Below, piece after piece: positions 36,040-46,028 of a DNA stretch of 64,000 bases. The position numbers and the translations under genes are program-made. Source of the DNA: Bradyrhizobium sp. Ec3.3 (GTDB taxonomy: Bacteria; Pseudomonadota; Alphaproteobacteria; Rhizobiales; Xanthobacteraceae); assembly GCF_000472925.1 (NCBI RefSeq), contig NZ_KI421478.1, positions 74,907 through 138,906 on the forward strand, read 5' to 3'. Positions within the stretch are counted from its first letter, which is position 1. Each line of letters begins with the position of its first letter. The notes under the pieces were generated by a model that had not been told where the DNA came from, made no database searches, and saw only the letters and a program-made list of their open reading frames with translations.

Positions 36040-36723
36040 TCACGCCAAAAGCTCAGGGTCGGCCGCGACCTGCCGGACCAGCTCCGGCAACCGCCGCATG
36101 TCATCGAACGTCACTCCAGCGCCGGCCGCACGCAGCCTGGCGGCGTGACCCGGTGGGCAGTGGCTACCGCCGTGAAAGCCGAGCACGGTCATCCCGGCAG
36201 CGTGCGCACCCGTCACCCCGGGAACGCTGTCCTCGATCACGAGGCATCGTTCCGGCGCGGCTTTCATATGCTCGGCGGCGAACAGAAACAGATCGGGTGC
36301 GGGCTTGCCGCGTGCGACCTGGCTTGCGGAAAAGATGTGCGGAGCAAGCATATCGTATAGCCCGGCACAAGACAGGCCGTGACGGATCTTCTCCGGTGTG
36401 CCGCTCGATGCAACGCATTTGGGCAAATCGATTGCGCCAATCGCGGCGGCCACATGGGTGATCGGCAGCAGATCGCTGGCATAAAATCGCAGCGTCGCCG
36501 CATTCACCTGCTGCTCCAGATCGTCAGGTAGCTTGCGGCCGATTTCCTGTTCGACCATCAGCCGCGCATCCCGCTCGGATACGCCGAGGAAGCGGACCAA
36601 TACCTGCTCCGGTGTGATCGGGTAGCCGTGGCGCGTCAGCACATCCGCATGCGCGCGACAGGAGATCACCTCGCTGTCAACGAGCACGCCGTCGCAGTCG
36701 AAGATGATAAGGTCTACAGGCAC
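36040..36723 (-). CDS. HAD-family phosphatase (beta-phosphoglucomutase-like)
   Basis: 227 aa from a GTG at 36723 that overlaps the fur stop by one base (TAGTG). HAD motif I is DCDGVLVDSE, motif II ASSGTPEKI, motif III the Lys in ARGKPAPDLF, and motif IV VIEDSVPGVTGA. A helical cap lies between motifs I and II, as in subfamily I phosphatases acting on sugar phosphates or similar compounds. Inserted between fur and miaB. Substrate unknown. Confidence 0.9.
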   Translation of the reverse strand: MPVDLIIFDCDGVLVDSEVISCRAHADVLTRHGYPITPEQVLVRFLGVSERDARLMVEQEIGRKLPDDLEQQVNAATLRFYASDLLPITHVAAAIGAIDLPKCVASSGTPEKIRHGLSCAGLYDMLAPHIFSASQVARGKPAPDLFLFAAEHMKAAPERCLVIEDSVPGVTGAHAAGMTVLGFHGGSHCPPGHAARLRAAGAGVTFDDMRRLPELVRQVAADPELLA

Positions 36724-37178
36724 TAACTTGCAGGCTTGTCGTCGTCGAGCGGGACGCAATAGAGCTCGAGCCGGTGATCGACCAGCTTGTAGCCGAGCTT
36801 GCGGGCGATCTCCGCCTGCAGCTTCTCGATCTCTTCGGAGGTGAACTCGATCACCTTGCCGTCGCGCAAATTGATGAGGTGGTCGTGATGGCTGTCGCGC
36901 ATCTGCTCGTAGCGCGCGCGGCCCTCGCGGAAATCGTGGCGCTCGATGATGCCGGCATCCTCGAACAGTTTTACGGTGCGATAGACGGTCGAGATCGAGA
37001 TCTTGTCGTCGACGGCGACGCAGCGTCGATAGAGTTCCTCGACATCGGGGTGATCTACTGCTTCCGCGAGCACGCGGGCGATGACGCGGCGCTGCTCGGT
37101 CATGCGCATGCCGGTGGCGGCACAGCGCGCCTCGATGCCGGTCGCCTTGGTCGCGGAAGAATGTTTGAGTACGGTCAT
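36723..37178 (-). CDS. fur: Fur/Mur-family metal-responsive regulator
   Basis: 151 aa. The DNA-binding winged helix (about 18-90) contains GMRMTEQRRVIARVLAEAVD and ISISTVYRTVKLFEDAGIIE. Metal-site ligands include the HHDH stretch (DSHHDHLINLRDG) and Glu in EFTSEEIEK, with His in DHRLELYCVP. The zinc-site CxxC pairs of E. coli Fur are absent, as in rhizobial Fur/Mur. In Bradyrhizobium this protein responds to iron and also manganese and controls irr. The local tsaB-rimI-fur order is typical of Rhizobiales. Confidence 0.93.
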   Translation of the reverse strand: MTVLKHSSATKATGIEARCAATGMRMTEQRRVIARVLAEAVDHPDVEELYRRCVAVDDKISISTVYRTVKLFEDAGIIERHDFREGRARYEQMRDSHHDHLINLRDGKVIEFTSEEIEKLQAEIARKLGYKLVDHRLELYCVPLDDDKPAS

Positions 37179-37216
37179 AGGGTTGTCTGCCTGGCGGGCG
37201 CCTTGTTCAGTCGATG

Positions 37217-37702
37217 TTACGACAAGTCACGTCGCATCAGAAGTGCGTTCAATTGTTCCCCGTTCGCCTGCTTATAGTAGCGTTCGCGGCGCCCGACCAC
37301 CATGAATCCGATGCCGTCGTAGAGGGCCCGCGCCGGCCGGTTATTTTCCTCAACTTCGAGAAATATAGTGCGCACGCCGCGGCCGGCGAGGTGGCCGAGA
37401 TGGGTCAAGAGCAGCGCGCGAGAGAACCCGCGGCCGCGATAGGCCTGGTCGACGGCAATGGAGAGGATTTCCGCCTCGTCGGCGCCCATCCGCGAGACCG
37501 CAAAACCGATCGTCTTGCGGCCCAATCGCAAGCGATGCACCAGCGTGTTGCGCTCGCTCATCATGCTTTCGAATTCGCCTTCGCCCCAGCCGCGCGCAAA
37601 GGCTGCGCCATGCAGTTGCGCGAGGCGCGCAGCGTCACGCGCGCTCGCGCCCTCGACGACGGCGGTGCCGCCGCGCCACCATTCGGCGAGCCAATTCATC
37701 AT
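37217..37702 (-). CDS. rimI: Ribosomal protein S18-alanine N-acetyltransferase
   Basis: 161 aa from ATG 37702 (MMNWLAEWW), which overlaps the tsaB stop (ATGA). A GNAT fold: LSIAVDQAYRGRGFSRALLL is the acetyl-CoA motif A and VEENNRPARALYDGIGFMVV motif B, with the late YYKQ tyrosine as in RimI. It acetylates the N-terminus of S18 and perhaps other proteins. The tsaB-rimI pair is a very common arrangement. 38 bp upstream of fur. Confidence 0.92.
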   Translation of the reverse strand: MMNWLAEWWRGGTAVVEGASARDAARLAQLHGAAFARGWGEGEFESMMSERNTLVHRLRLGRKTIGFAVSRMGADEAEILSIAVDQAYRGRGFSRALLLTHLGHLAGRGVRTIFLEVEENNRPARALYDGIGFMVVGRRERYYKQANGEQLNALLMRRDLS

Positions 37703-38394
37703 GGGGCTGTTGCGTGTGCTGCGAGCGGCGGCATGGCGGCCGGTTTCGCATCGGGCGCCCGCAAATAGAACGGACGCGCCGGATTGGTGTCGGGATCGGC
37801 GGCCGCACCCAGCCAGGCCACCCAATTGATGTCGGGCGCTGCCTGCGGATCGACGGCGATCGGTTGGGCTGCGTCCTTCGGCCAGCGATCGGCGAGAATT
37901 TTGGCGGCATTGCCGACCAGATGCGGCGCGCCGAATTGCGAGGCGGCGATCGCCTCATCGACGCCAGCAACTCCTGGCCGCACGAGCTGGCTGCCGTCGC
38001 CGGCGACGATCTGAAAATAGACGTGGTCATGCCGCGCGTCGATTGCGGAGATGACAGGTGCCGGCTTGTTCTGGCTGATGATGGCGGCAGCATAGGCCGA
38101 CAGCGTCGTCAGCCCCACCGCCGGCTTGCCGGCGGCGAGCGCAAGTCCGCGCGCGGCCGAAATCCCGACGCGCAGCCCCGTGAAGCTGCCGGGACCGGTG
38201 GTAACCGCGATGCGGTCGAGCGCGGTGAAGCTGAGCTCGGCCGATTGCATCACCCGCGCGATCAGCGGCATCAAGGCTTCCGCATGCCCGCGCTTCATCG
38301 GCAGCGATTCCTGCGCGCGCAGTTCGGCGGTTTCGGTGTCGAGCACGGCCGCGGCGCAGGCGTCGAGCGCAGTATCGATGGCAAGGATCAGCAT
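37699..38394 (-). CDS. tsaB: tRNA threonylcarbamoyladenosine biosynthesis protein TsaB
   Basis: 231 aa. An ASKHA-type fold beginning MLILAIDTALDACAAAVLD with the conserved GPGSFTGLRVGISAARGLAL. TsaB is the inactive partner that forms TsaBD with TsaE to complete t6A37 synthesis. The tail (about 185-231) is Pro/Ala-rich. Gene order tsaB-rimI supports the call. Confidence 0.95.
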   Translation of the reverse strand: MLILAIDTALDACAAAVLDTETAELRAQESLPMKRGHAEALMPLIARVMQSAELSFTALDRIAVTTGPGSFTGLRVGISAARGLALAAGKPAVGLTTLSAYAAAIISQNKPAPVISAIDARHDHVYFQIVAGDGSQLVRPGVAGVDEAIAASQFGAPHLVGNAAKILADRWPKDAAQPIAVDPQAAPDINWVAWLGAAADPDTNPARPFYLRAPDAKPAAMPPLAAHATAP

Positions 38395-38400
38395 AGAAAA

Positions 38401-38475
38401 GCGAATGGCGAGTGGCGAATAGCGAGCAGCCTAACCGATCGGGGTTTCATTCGCCATTCGCTACTCGCCATTCGC
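38401..38475. repeat. Long near-perfect palindrome built of 7-mer units
   Basis: Starts GCGAATGGCGAGTGGCGAAT and ends with its inverse, CGCTACTCGCCATTCGC. The arms are about 26 bp with two mismatches, and each is made of iterated GCGAATG/GCGAGTA units. It occupies almost the whole gap between nfu and tsaB, 6 bp from the tsaB start. Confidence 0.85.
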
Positions 38476-38482
38476 GGCCAAA

Positions 38483-39052
38483 TCACATCGGCCGGACTTC
38501 GACCACGTCGGGCACGAAGTGCCTCAAGAGGTTCTGGATGCCGTGCTGGAGCGTCGCGGTCGATGACGGGCAACCGGAGCAGGCGCCCTTCATGTTGAGG
38601 TAGACGACGCCGTCCTTGAAGCCGCGGAAGGTGATGTCGCCGCCATCATTGGCGACCGCGGGACGCACGCGGGTCTCGATCAGATCCTTGATCATGTCGA
38701 CCGTCTCGGCATCCGCCTCGTCGAAAAATTCGTCTTCCTCGTCGAGGTCGTCGTCGCTGGCGGCCACGCCATCGGCGAGCAGCGGCGCGCCGGACATATA
38801 ATGCTCCATGATCGCGCCGAGGATCGCGGGCTTGAGCTGCTGCCATTCACCGCTCGATTTGGTCACGGTGATGAAGTCGCTGCCGTAGAACACGCTGGTG
38901 ACGCCGGGCACGTCGAACAGTTTTTCGGCGAGCGGCGAGCGGGCGGCGGCCTCGCGCGAGCCGAATTCCATCGGGCCGCCATCGGACACGACGCGGCCGG
39001 GAATGAACTTCAGCGTGGCGGGATTGGGGGTGGCTTCGGTCTGAATGAACAT
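38483..39052 (-). CDS. NifU/Nfu-type Fe-S scaffold protein
   Basis: 189 aa from ATG 39052 (MFIQTEATPN). The N-terminal Nfu domain (about 1-90: TPNPATLKFIPGR; LFDVPGVTSVFYGSDFITVT) is joined by an acidic linker (SDDDLDEEDEFFDEADAE) to the C-terminal NifU domain with the cluster-binding CSGC in MKGACSGCPSST. It resembles mitochondrial NFU1 and alphaproteobacterial Nfu, which deliver 4Fe-4S clusters to enzymes such as lipoate synthase or MiaB. Located upstream of tsaB-rimI-fur. Confidence 0.94.
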   Translation of the reverse strand: MFIQTEATPNPATLKFIPGRVVSDGGPMEFGSREAAARSPLAEKLFDVPGVTSVFYGSDFITVTKSSGEWQQLKPAILGAIMEHYMSGAPLLADGVAASDDDLDEEDEFFDEADAETVDMIKDLIETRVRPAVANDGGDITFRGFKDGVVYLNMKGACSGCPSSTATLQHGIQNLLRHFVPDVVEVRPM

Positions 39053-39207
39053 GGTTTTCTCCGGACGTCGCCGGTTCAAGGCCGGCGCGTGAGCTCTCAG
39101 TACCAGATGGCGACGCCAAACGCACGGTCAAGGGGCGGGTAGGGGAGTTTCGCTGCGGGATCAGCGGGTTAACCCCTCGCGCCGCTTACGGGGAGGGGAA
39201 AGCGGTC

Positions 39208-39702
39208 CTATGACAGCGCGTCGACCTCGGGGTCGCTCAGCTCGCCCGAGATGATCGTCACCGGAATCGGGAACGTGCCGACGGCGTTGGCGAGCAGCGC
39301 GACGAGCGGCCCCGGTCCCTCGGCGCCGGGATTGGCCGCGAGCACCAGCATCGCGATATCCGGATCCTGGTCGATGACCTCGAGCAATTGTTCCATCGGG
39401 TAGCCCTCCCGGATCACGCGTTCCGGCGTGATCGCGGCGATGCCGTTGGCGCGGCCGGCGGCGCGATCGAGCGCGGCGTTCGCCGCCTCCTCCGCTTCAG
39501 CGCGCATGATGTCGGCGACACCGAGCCATTGCTGGTTCTGGTCCTCGGTCTCGATGATGCGCAGCATCACCACGCCGCCGCCGGCGCGGATCGCCCAGCG
39601 GCTGGCATAATAGACCGCGCGGTCCCATTCGGCGGTGTCGTCGACGATGACAAGGCATTTGGGCTTGTGACCCGGCTCAAAGCATCGTCGCTTGCTGCTC
39701 AT
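39208..39702 (-). CDS. Universal stress protein family
   Basis: 164 aa from ATG 39702 (MSSKRRCFEPG). The UspA fold is visible: KCLVIVDDTAEWDRAVYYAS at the start and DIAMLVLAANPGAEGPGPLV towards the end. The ATP-binding G-x2-G-x9-G(S/T) motif is not clear, so it may be a non-nucleotide-binding member. It lies 155 bp upstream of nfu on the same strand. Specific role unknown. Confidence 0.85.
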   Translation of the reverse strand: MSSKRRCFEPGHKPKCLVIVDDTAEWDRAVYYASRWAIRAGGGVVMLRIIETEDQNQQWLGVADIMRAEAEEAANAALDRAAGRANGIAAITPERVIREGYPMEQLLEVIDQDPDIAMLVLAANPGAEGPGPLVALLANAVGTFPIPVTIISGELSDPEVDALS

Positions 39703-39780
39703 GCATGTCCCGGCGTATCCCCGCCCGGCATGCTGCCACGGTGTGGCCGTCTTCGACAAGCGGCGTCGCCGATCTGAGCC

Positions 39781-40176
39781 CTAGTCTGGACGATTCCAGG
39801 GGATCGGCACGGGCGCCTTCGCGGCTGCAACACTCTCTGCGTCGCCCGGCTGCACGGAAATGATGTGCAGGTACTCAAACGGCAGTTCGGTTCCTAGCCA
39901 AAACTGATCGTTCTCAGCGACAGAAGCGGGTTGATTCGCGAGCATGCCGACATAGCCATTCGCCTTGCGCTCGCGGACGATCACCCACATCCGCTCAACG
40001 GATGGGTGTTCTTCACCCTCGACGACAATCTCGAAGATCAGCTTGGCGTAGTCGCCAGGCTGGAGAAGCTTCCGGACGGCGAGATCCGGAATTTGAAAGG
40101 TCTCGGGGGTAGCGCGGTGGCGCTCCTCCCCGTCTCCGAGGCGCCAGCCATCTCTTTCGAAGTCTGGCGTTCTCAT
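39781..40176 (-). CDS. Conserved hypothetical protein, DUF2314/immunity-like
   Basis: 131 aa from ATG 40176 (MRTPDFERDGWRL). The pattern GDYAKLIFEIVVEG...ERMWVIVRERKANGYVGMLAN, then FWLGTELPFEYLHIISV, resembles DUF2314/YegJ-like and related small domains (gd-aKl-F ... eRMWV-v ... G-laN-P). Members occur as stand-alone proteins and as predicted immunity proteins in toxin loci. No toxin is nearby. It lies 16 bp after trpS, so it is likely in the same transcript. Confidence 0.6.
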   Translation of the reverse strand: MRTPDFERDGWRLGDGEERHRATPETFQIPDLAVRKLLQPGDYAKLIFEIVVEGEEHPSVERMWVIVRERKANGYVGMLANQPASVAENDQFWLGTELPFEYLHIISVQPGDAESVAAAKAPVPIPWNRPD

Positions 40177-40192
40177 CGGCGTCGTCCGCCGA

Positions 40193-41245
40193 CTAGCGCT
40201 TGCGGATGAAGCCGACGATGTCCTTGGAAAGCGCCATGGTCTCGTCCGCAATCGCGCGCGCGCGGTCGGCGCCGTCGTTCAGGATGGTATCGATGTGACC
40301 GGGATCGGCAACCAGGCGCTTCATTTCGCCGGCGATCGGCGCCAGCTTTGTCACGCAGAGATCGACCAGCGCGTTCTTGAAACTGGAGAACTGGCCGCCG
40401 CCGAAATCGCGCAGCACGTCGGCTTTCGCCCGGCCCGACAGCGCGGCGAAGATCCCGACAAGGTTGTCGGCCTCGGGGCGCGCTTCCAGGCCCTTCTCCT
40501 CCGTCGGCAGCGGCTCCGGATCGGTCTTCGCCTTGCGGACCTTCTGCGCGATGGTGTCGGCATCGTCGGTCAAATTGATGCGCGAGTAGTCCGACGCATC
40601 CGACTTCGACATCTTCTTGGTGCCGTCCCGCAAGCTCATCACGCGCGTCGCGGGCCCCGTGATCAGCGGCTCCGGCAGCGGGAAGAGCAGGCCGTCGCCG
40701 AAGCCGTGACCGCGAATCGAATCGCCAAAATCGTTGTTGAACTTCTGCGCGATGTCGCGCGAAAGCTCGAGATGCTGCTTCTGGTCCTCGCCGACCGGAA
40801 CATGCGTGGCGCGATAAAGCAGGATGTCGGCCGCCATCAGCACGGGATAATCGTAGAGGCCGACGGAGGCGTTCTCGCGGTCCTTGCCGGCCTTCTCCTT
40901 GAACTGGGTCATGCGGTTGAGCCAGCCCATGCGCGCGACGCAGTTGAAGATCCAGGCAAGCTCGGCGTGGCCGGCGACCTGGCTCTGGTTGAACACGATG
41001 TGCTTCTTCGGATCGATGCCGCTAGCGATGAACGCCGCGGTCACCTCGCGGGTGTTGCGCGCGAGCTCGGCCGGTCCGCCCCAGACGTCCACGCCTTGCG
41101 TGATCGCATGCATGTCGACCACGCAATAGATGCAGTTGTGCGTTTCCTGCATCTTCACGAAGTTGACGATCGCGCCGAGGTAATTGCCGAGGTGCAGATT
41201 GCCCGTCGGCTGGACGCCCGAAAAAACCCGTTCAACGAATGGCAT
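40193..41245 (-). CDS. trpS: Tryptophanyl-tRNA synthetase
   Basis: 350 aa, a normal class I TrpRS. The HIGH-type motif is PTGNLHLGNYLG (about 13-24) and the KMSKS motif appears unmodified as KKMSKSDAS (about 211). GVDVWGGPAEL and MADILLYRATHVPVGEDQ match the Trp-binding region. It charges tRNA-Trp. 86 bp downstream of murJ. Confidence 0.97.
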   Translation of the reverse strand: MPFVERVFSGVQPTGNLHLGNYLGAIVNFVKMQETHNCIYCVVDMHAITQGVDVWGGPAELARNTREVTAAFIASGIDPKKHIVFNQSQVAGHAELAWIFNCVARMGWLNRMTQFKEKAGKDRENASVGLYDYPVLMAADILLYRATHVPVGEDQKQHLELSRDIAQKFNNDFGDSIRGHGFGDGLLFPLPEPLITGPATRVMSLRDGTKKMSKSDASDYSRINLTDDADTIAQKVRKAKTDPEPLPTEEKGLEARPEADNLVGIFAALSGRAKADVLRDFGGGQFSSFKNALVDLCVTKLAPIAGEMKRLVADPGHIDTILNDGADRARAIADETMALSKDIVGFIRKR

Positions 41246-41331
41246 GGCAGCTTTCCTGGCAAGCTTTCCCCAGAGGTACGGGCCGTCGTTTCCAACAGCG
41301 GCGCTGCTCCGTCAAGTGTAATTCGCTGCTC

Positions 41332-42882
41332 TTACGCGCCCCGGTCCTGATGCGCCGGCCGCCTCAAGGCGGCAACGGCCTCGCGCCAGGACGCGATGCC
41401 GAGCAGTTTCAGGAACAGGCCATAGGCCACCAGGCCACCCGTGATCTGAAGGCCGAGAACGATCAACCCGAGCAGGCTGTGGCCGCCGGCGGGCGTGATC
41501 GCGGTCGTGAGCCAGAGCAGGGTGCCCATGGCGAGCGCGGCGAGCGCGATCCGCGGCAGCCGCTTGCGGGCGTCGTCGTCGACCGCGAAGCCGAATTCGT
41601 CTGCACCCTTGCGAAGCAGCGAGAGCGCGCTGCTCCAGGCGCCGCAGGCGATGCTCGCTGCAATGCCCGTTGCGCCGAAGACATGGCCTAGAACCACCGC
41701 GAGCGCCACGGCGACCACGAACCCCTTTGCAGTCGCGATCAGCGGCGCCATGGTGTCGCCGCGGGCAAAGAAGGCCGGCGACAGGGCCTTGATCAGGACA
41801 TGGGCGGGCAGGCCGAGCGCCAGCGCCATCAGCGCGCGTGCGCTGGCCGCAGTGTCGGCCGCGCCGAACGCGCCATGCTCGAACAGCAAGCGCACGATCG
41901 GCTCGGCCAGCACGATCAGGCCAAGGGTCGCCGGCAGCGCGAGACCCGTGGCGAGCTCGAGCGCCCGAGATTCGGCATGCGCCACGGCGCCGCGGTCGCC
42001 GCTACCGGTCGCGCGTGTCAGCTCCGGCACCAGCACGGTACCCATGGCGACACCGACGATGCCGAGCGGTAATTCGATCAGGCGGTTGGCGAAATAGAGC
42101 CAGGAGACGGCCGACGGCGTCGCCGAAGCAATGATGGCACCCGCCACCATCAGCCATTGTGGTCCCGAGCTTGCGATCATGCCGGGGATCGCCTTGGCGA
42201 AGAAGCCGCGCATTTTCTTGTCGAAGGTGACGCGCAGGGGCGTGGCGAGGCGCGCGCTGCGCTGCGAGCCCAGCATCAACAGTTGCAAGAGGCCGGCGAT
42301 GCCGACGGTCGCGGCAAGCGTCCATGCGGCGAAGACCGCATCGGCGTGTTCCAGCAGCAGAGCTGCGATCGCGGCGATCAGCGCGATGTTGAACAGCAGC
42401 GGCGAGAACGCCGTGAGCGCAAAGCGGCCTTGCGCATTGAGCAGCCCCATCAGCACCGTGACCGGGCCGGCGAAGGCGAGATAGGGCAGCATCAGCCGCG
42501 CGTTCGCGACCGCCAGATCGCGCGTGTCGCTTCCGACGAAGCCCGGCGCGATGATGGTGATGATGAGCGGCATCACCAGCGCGATCACGATCGAGGCTAC
42601 GATCAACGCCGCGCTGATCGTCCCCAGGACGCGGCCGGCGAAGGCCGCCGCAGCCTCTTCGCCATCGCGCTCAAGGATGCCGAGCCAGGCCGGGACCAGC
42701 GCCGCATTGAGCGCGCCTTCGCTGAGCAGCCGGCGTACCACGTTGACGAGCTGGAACGCGGCGAGAAATGCGTCCGCGACGGCACCGGTCCCGAGCAGCG
42801 CCGCGATCAGGGAATCGCGGGCAAAGCCCAACAGCCGCGAGGCCAATGTTCCCGTCGAAACGGTCAGGAAGGAGCGGATCAT
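41332..42882 (-). CDS. murJ: Lipid II flippase MurJ
   Basis: 516 aa, about 14 membrane segments, MOP superfamily. Characteristic: STGTLASRLLGFARDSLIAA at the start, FQLVNVVRRLLSEGALNAAL, and the arginines of the central cavity in TM1-TM2. It moves lipid II across the inner membrane for peptidoglycan synthesis. Head of the minus-strand run with trpS. The 186 bp to the divergent PfkB gene presumably hold both promoters. Confidence 0.96.
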   Translation of the reverse strand: MIRSFLTVSTGTLASRLLGFARDSLIAALLGTGAVADAFLAAFQLVNVVRRLLSEGALNAALVPAWLGILERDGEEAAAAFAGRVLGTISAALIVASIVIALVMPLIITIIAPGFVGSDTRDLAVANARLMLPYLAFAGPVTVLMGLLNAQGRFALTAFSPLLFNIALIAAIAALLLEHADAVFAAWTLAATVGIAGLLQLLMLGSQRSARLATPLRVTFDKKMRGFFAKAIPGMIASSGPQWLMVAGAIIASATPSAVSWLYFANRLIELPLGIVGVAMGTVLVPELTRATGSGDRGAVAHAESRALELATGLALPATLGLIVLAEPIVRLLFEHGAFGAADTAASARALMALALGLPAHVLIKALSPAFFARGDTMAPLIATAKGFVVAVALAVVLGHVFGATGIAASIACGAWSSALSLLRKGADEFGFAVDDDARKRLPRIALAALAMGTLLWLTTAITPAGGHSLLGLIVLGLQITGGLVAYGLFLKLLGIASWREAVAALRRPAHQDRGA

Positions 42883-43068
42883 CGGGCCTACATACCATAG
42901 CGTTTTCGAGCGAAGCGGTCCCGGTTCGCGTAAAGAAAACGCGTCAAAAGATAACCCTTCGTTGCTTGCTCGCGCGGGGCCTAACGTGATAGGCCGCGAG
43001 CCGGATTTCGAGCCGAACAGGAAGCGGATTTTCCGCGTAACCGCAATCGGGCAACAGGATCAAGGTGA

Positions 43069-44070
43069 ATGGCTGACGCGAAATATGACGTCTTGGGGAT
43101 CGGCAACGCGCTGTTCGACGTGCTGGTCCGGACCGACGAGGCTTTTCTCGCCAAACACGGCATGACCAAGGGCAGCATGTCCCTGATCGACGAGGCGCGC
43201 GCCGCCGCCATCTACAAGGATATGGGCCCGGCCACGGAAGTGTCGGGAGGCTCAGCCGCCAACACCATCGTCGGCGTTGCGAGCCTGGGGGCGCGGGCGT
43301 CCTATGTCGGCAAGGTCAAGGACGACCAGATCGGCAAGCTCTATGTGCACGACATCCGCGCTGCCGGCGTTGCCTTCGACACCCCGGCCGCCAAGGACGG
43401 CCCTGCCACCGGCTGCTCCTACATCCTGGTGACGGCGGATGGCGAGCGCACCATGAACACCTATCTCGGCGCGGCGCAGGACCTGTCGCCCGCCGACATC
43501 GATCCGGCCGAAATCGCGGCCGCGCGCATCGTCTATCTCGAGGGCTATCTCTGGGACCCCAAGAACGCCAAGGATGCTTTCCTCAAGGCGGCGAAGATCG
43601 CGCATGATGCGCGCCGCAGGGTGGCGCTGACGCTATCGGATTCGTTCTGCGTCGACCGCTATCGCGACGAGTTCCTGTCGCTGATGAAGAACGGCACGGT
43701 TGATATCGTGTTTGCCAACGAGTCCGAGCTGCATTCGCTCTACATGACCTCGGATTTCGACGCCGCGCTCAAGCAGCTCCGCAACGACGTCAATCTCGGC
43801 GTGGTCACGCGCAGCGAGAAGGGCTGCATGGTGGTGTCATCAGAAGATGCCGTCGCGGTGCCGGCCTCGCCGATCGACAAGCTCGTCGACACCACCGGCG
43901 CCGGCGATCTCTTCGCTGCCGGCTTCCTGTTCGGCCTCGCGCGGGATCTCTCCTACAAGCAATGCGGCCAGCTCGGCGCGCTCGCCGCGGCCGAAGTGAT
44001 CCAGCACATCGGCGCCCGCCCGCAGGTTTCGCTGAAGGAGCTGGCGCAGCAGCGCGGATTGACGGTGTAG
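43069..44070 (+). CDS. PfkB-family sugar/nucleoside kinase (adenosine kinase-like)
   Basis: 333 aa. The family signature at the end, DTTGAGDLFAAGFLFG, holds the catalytic Asp and anion hole; the first signature is GGSAANTIVGVASLG. The start MADAKYDVLGIGNALFDVLV is typical of the adenosine kinase-like group of Rhizobiales. ATP-dependent phosphorylation of adenosine or another ribofuranoside is likely but unproven from sequence. Divergent from murJ. Confidence 0.88.
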   Translation: MADAKYDVLGIGNALFDVLVRTDEAFLAKHGMTKGSMSLIDEARAAAIYKDMGPATEVSGGSAANTIVGVASLGARASYVGKVKDDQIGKLYVHDIRAAGVAFDTPAAKDGPATGCSYILVTADGERTMNTYLGAAQDLSPADIDPAEIAAARIVYLEGYLWDPKNAKDAFLKAAKIAHDARRRVALTLSDSFCVDRYRDEFLSLMKNGTVDIVFANESELHSLYMTSDFDAALKQLRNDVNLGVVTRSEKGCMVVSSEDAVAVPASPIDKLVDTTGAGDLFAAGFLFGLARDLSYKQCGQLGALAAAEVIQHIGARPQVSLKELAQQRGLTV

Positions 44071-44094
44071 CGCGAACTCGCCTCAGTCTCCGCT

Positions 44095-44196
44095 GTCATC
44101 GCCCGGCTTGAAACCGGGCGATCCAGTATTCCAGAGACAGCGACGAATACGGAGAGGCCGCGGCGTACTGGATCCCCCGCCTTCGCGGGGAATGAC
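44095..44196. repeat. Intergenic palindromic repeat, family A copy 2
   Basis: Read on the minus strand it matches the element at 6941-7059 (CCCGCGAAGGCGG, then ATCCAGTACGCCGCGGCCTCT, then GGAATACTGGATCGCCC). It lies between the convergent PfkB and acyl-CoA synthetase genes. Confidence 0.85.
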
Positions 44197-44217
44197 AGCC
44201 TCCCTTGGGCCGGTCAC

Positions 44218-45912
<1,695 letters not shown>

Positions 45913-45945
45913 GGTCGTGTCCTCCAGCCCGTTTCATGATGGCCA

Positions 45946-45977
45946 CGTGCCCCGAGGGCGAGGGCCTTCGGGGCACG
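45946..45977 (-). terminator. Hairpin between the serine hydrolase and acyl-CoA synthetase genes
   Basis: CGTGCCCCGA (45946-45955) pairs perfectly with TCGGGGCACG (45968-45977). No T tract follows on either strand, so it is a weak or factor-dependent terminator at most. Confidence 0.4.
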
Positions 45978-46028
45978 GTACATCTTGTTGTGAGCACGCG
46001 CGACAAGGCGCGTCTTAGACTTAAGGGG

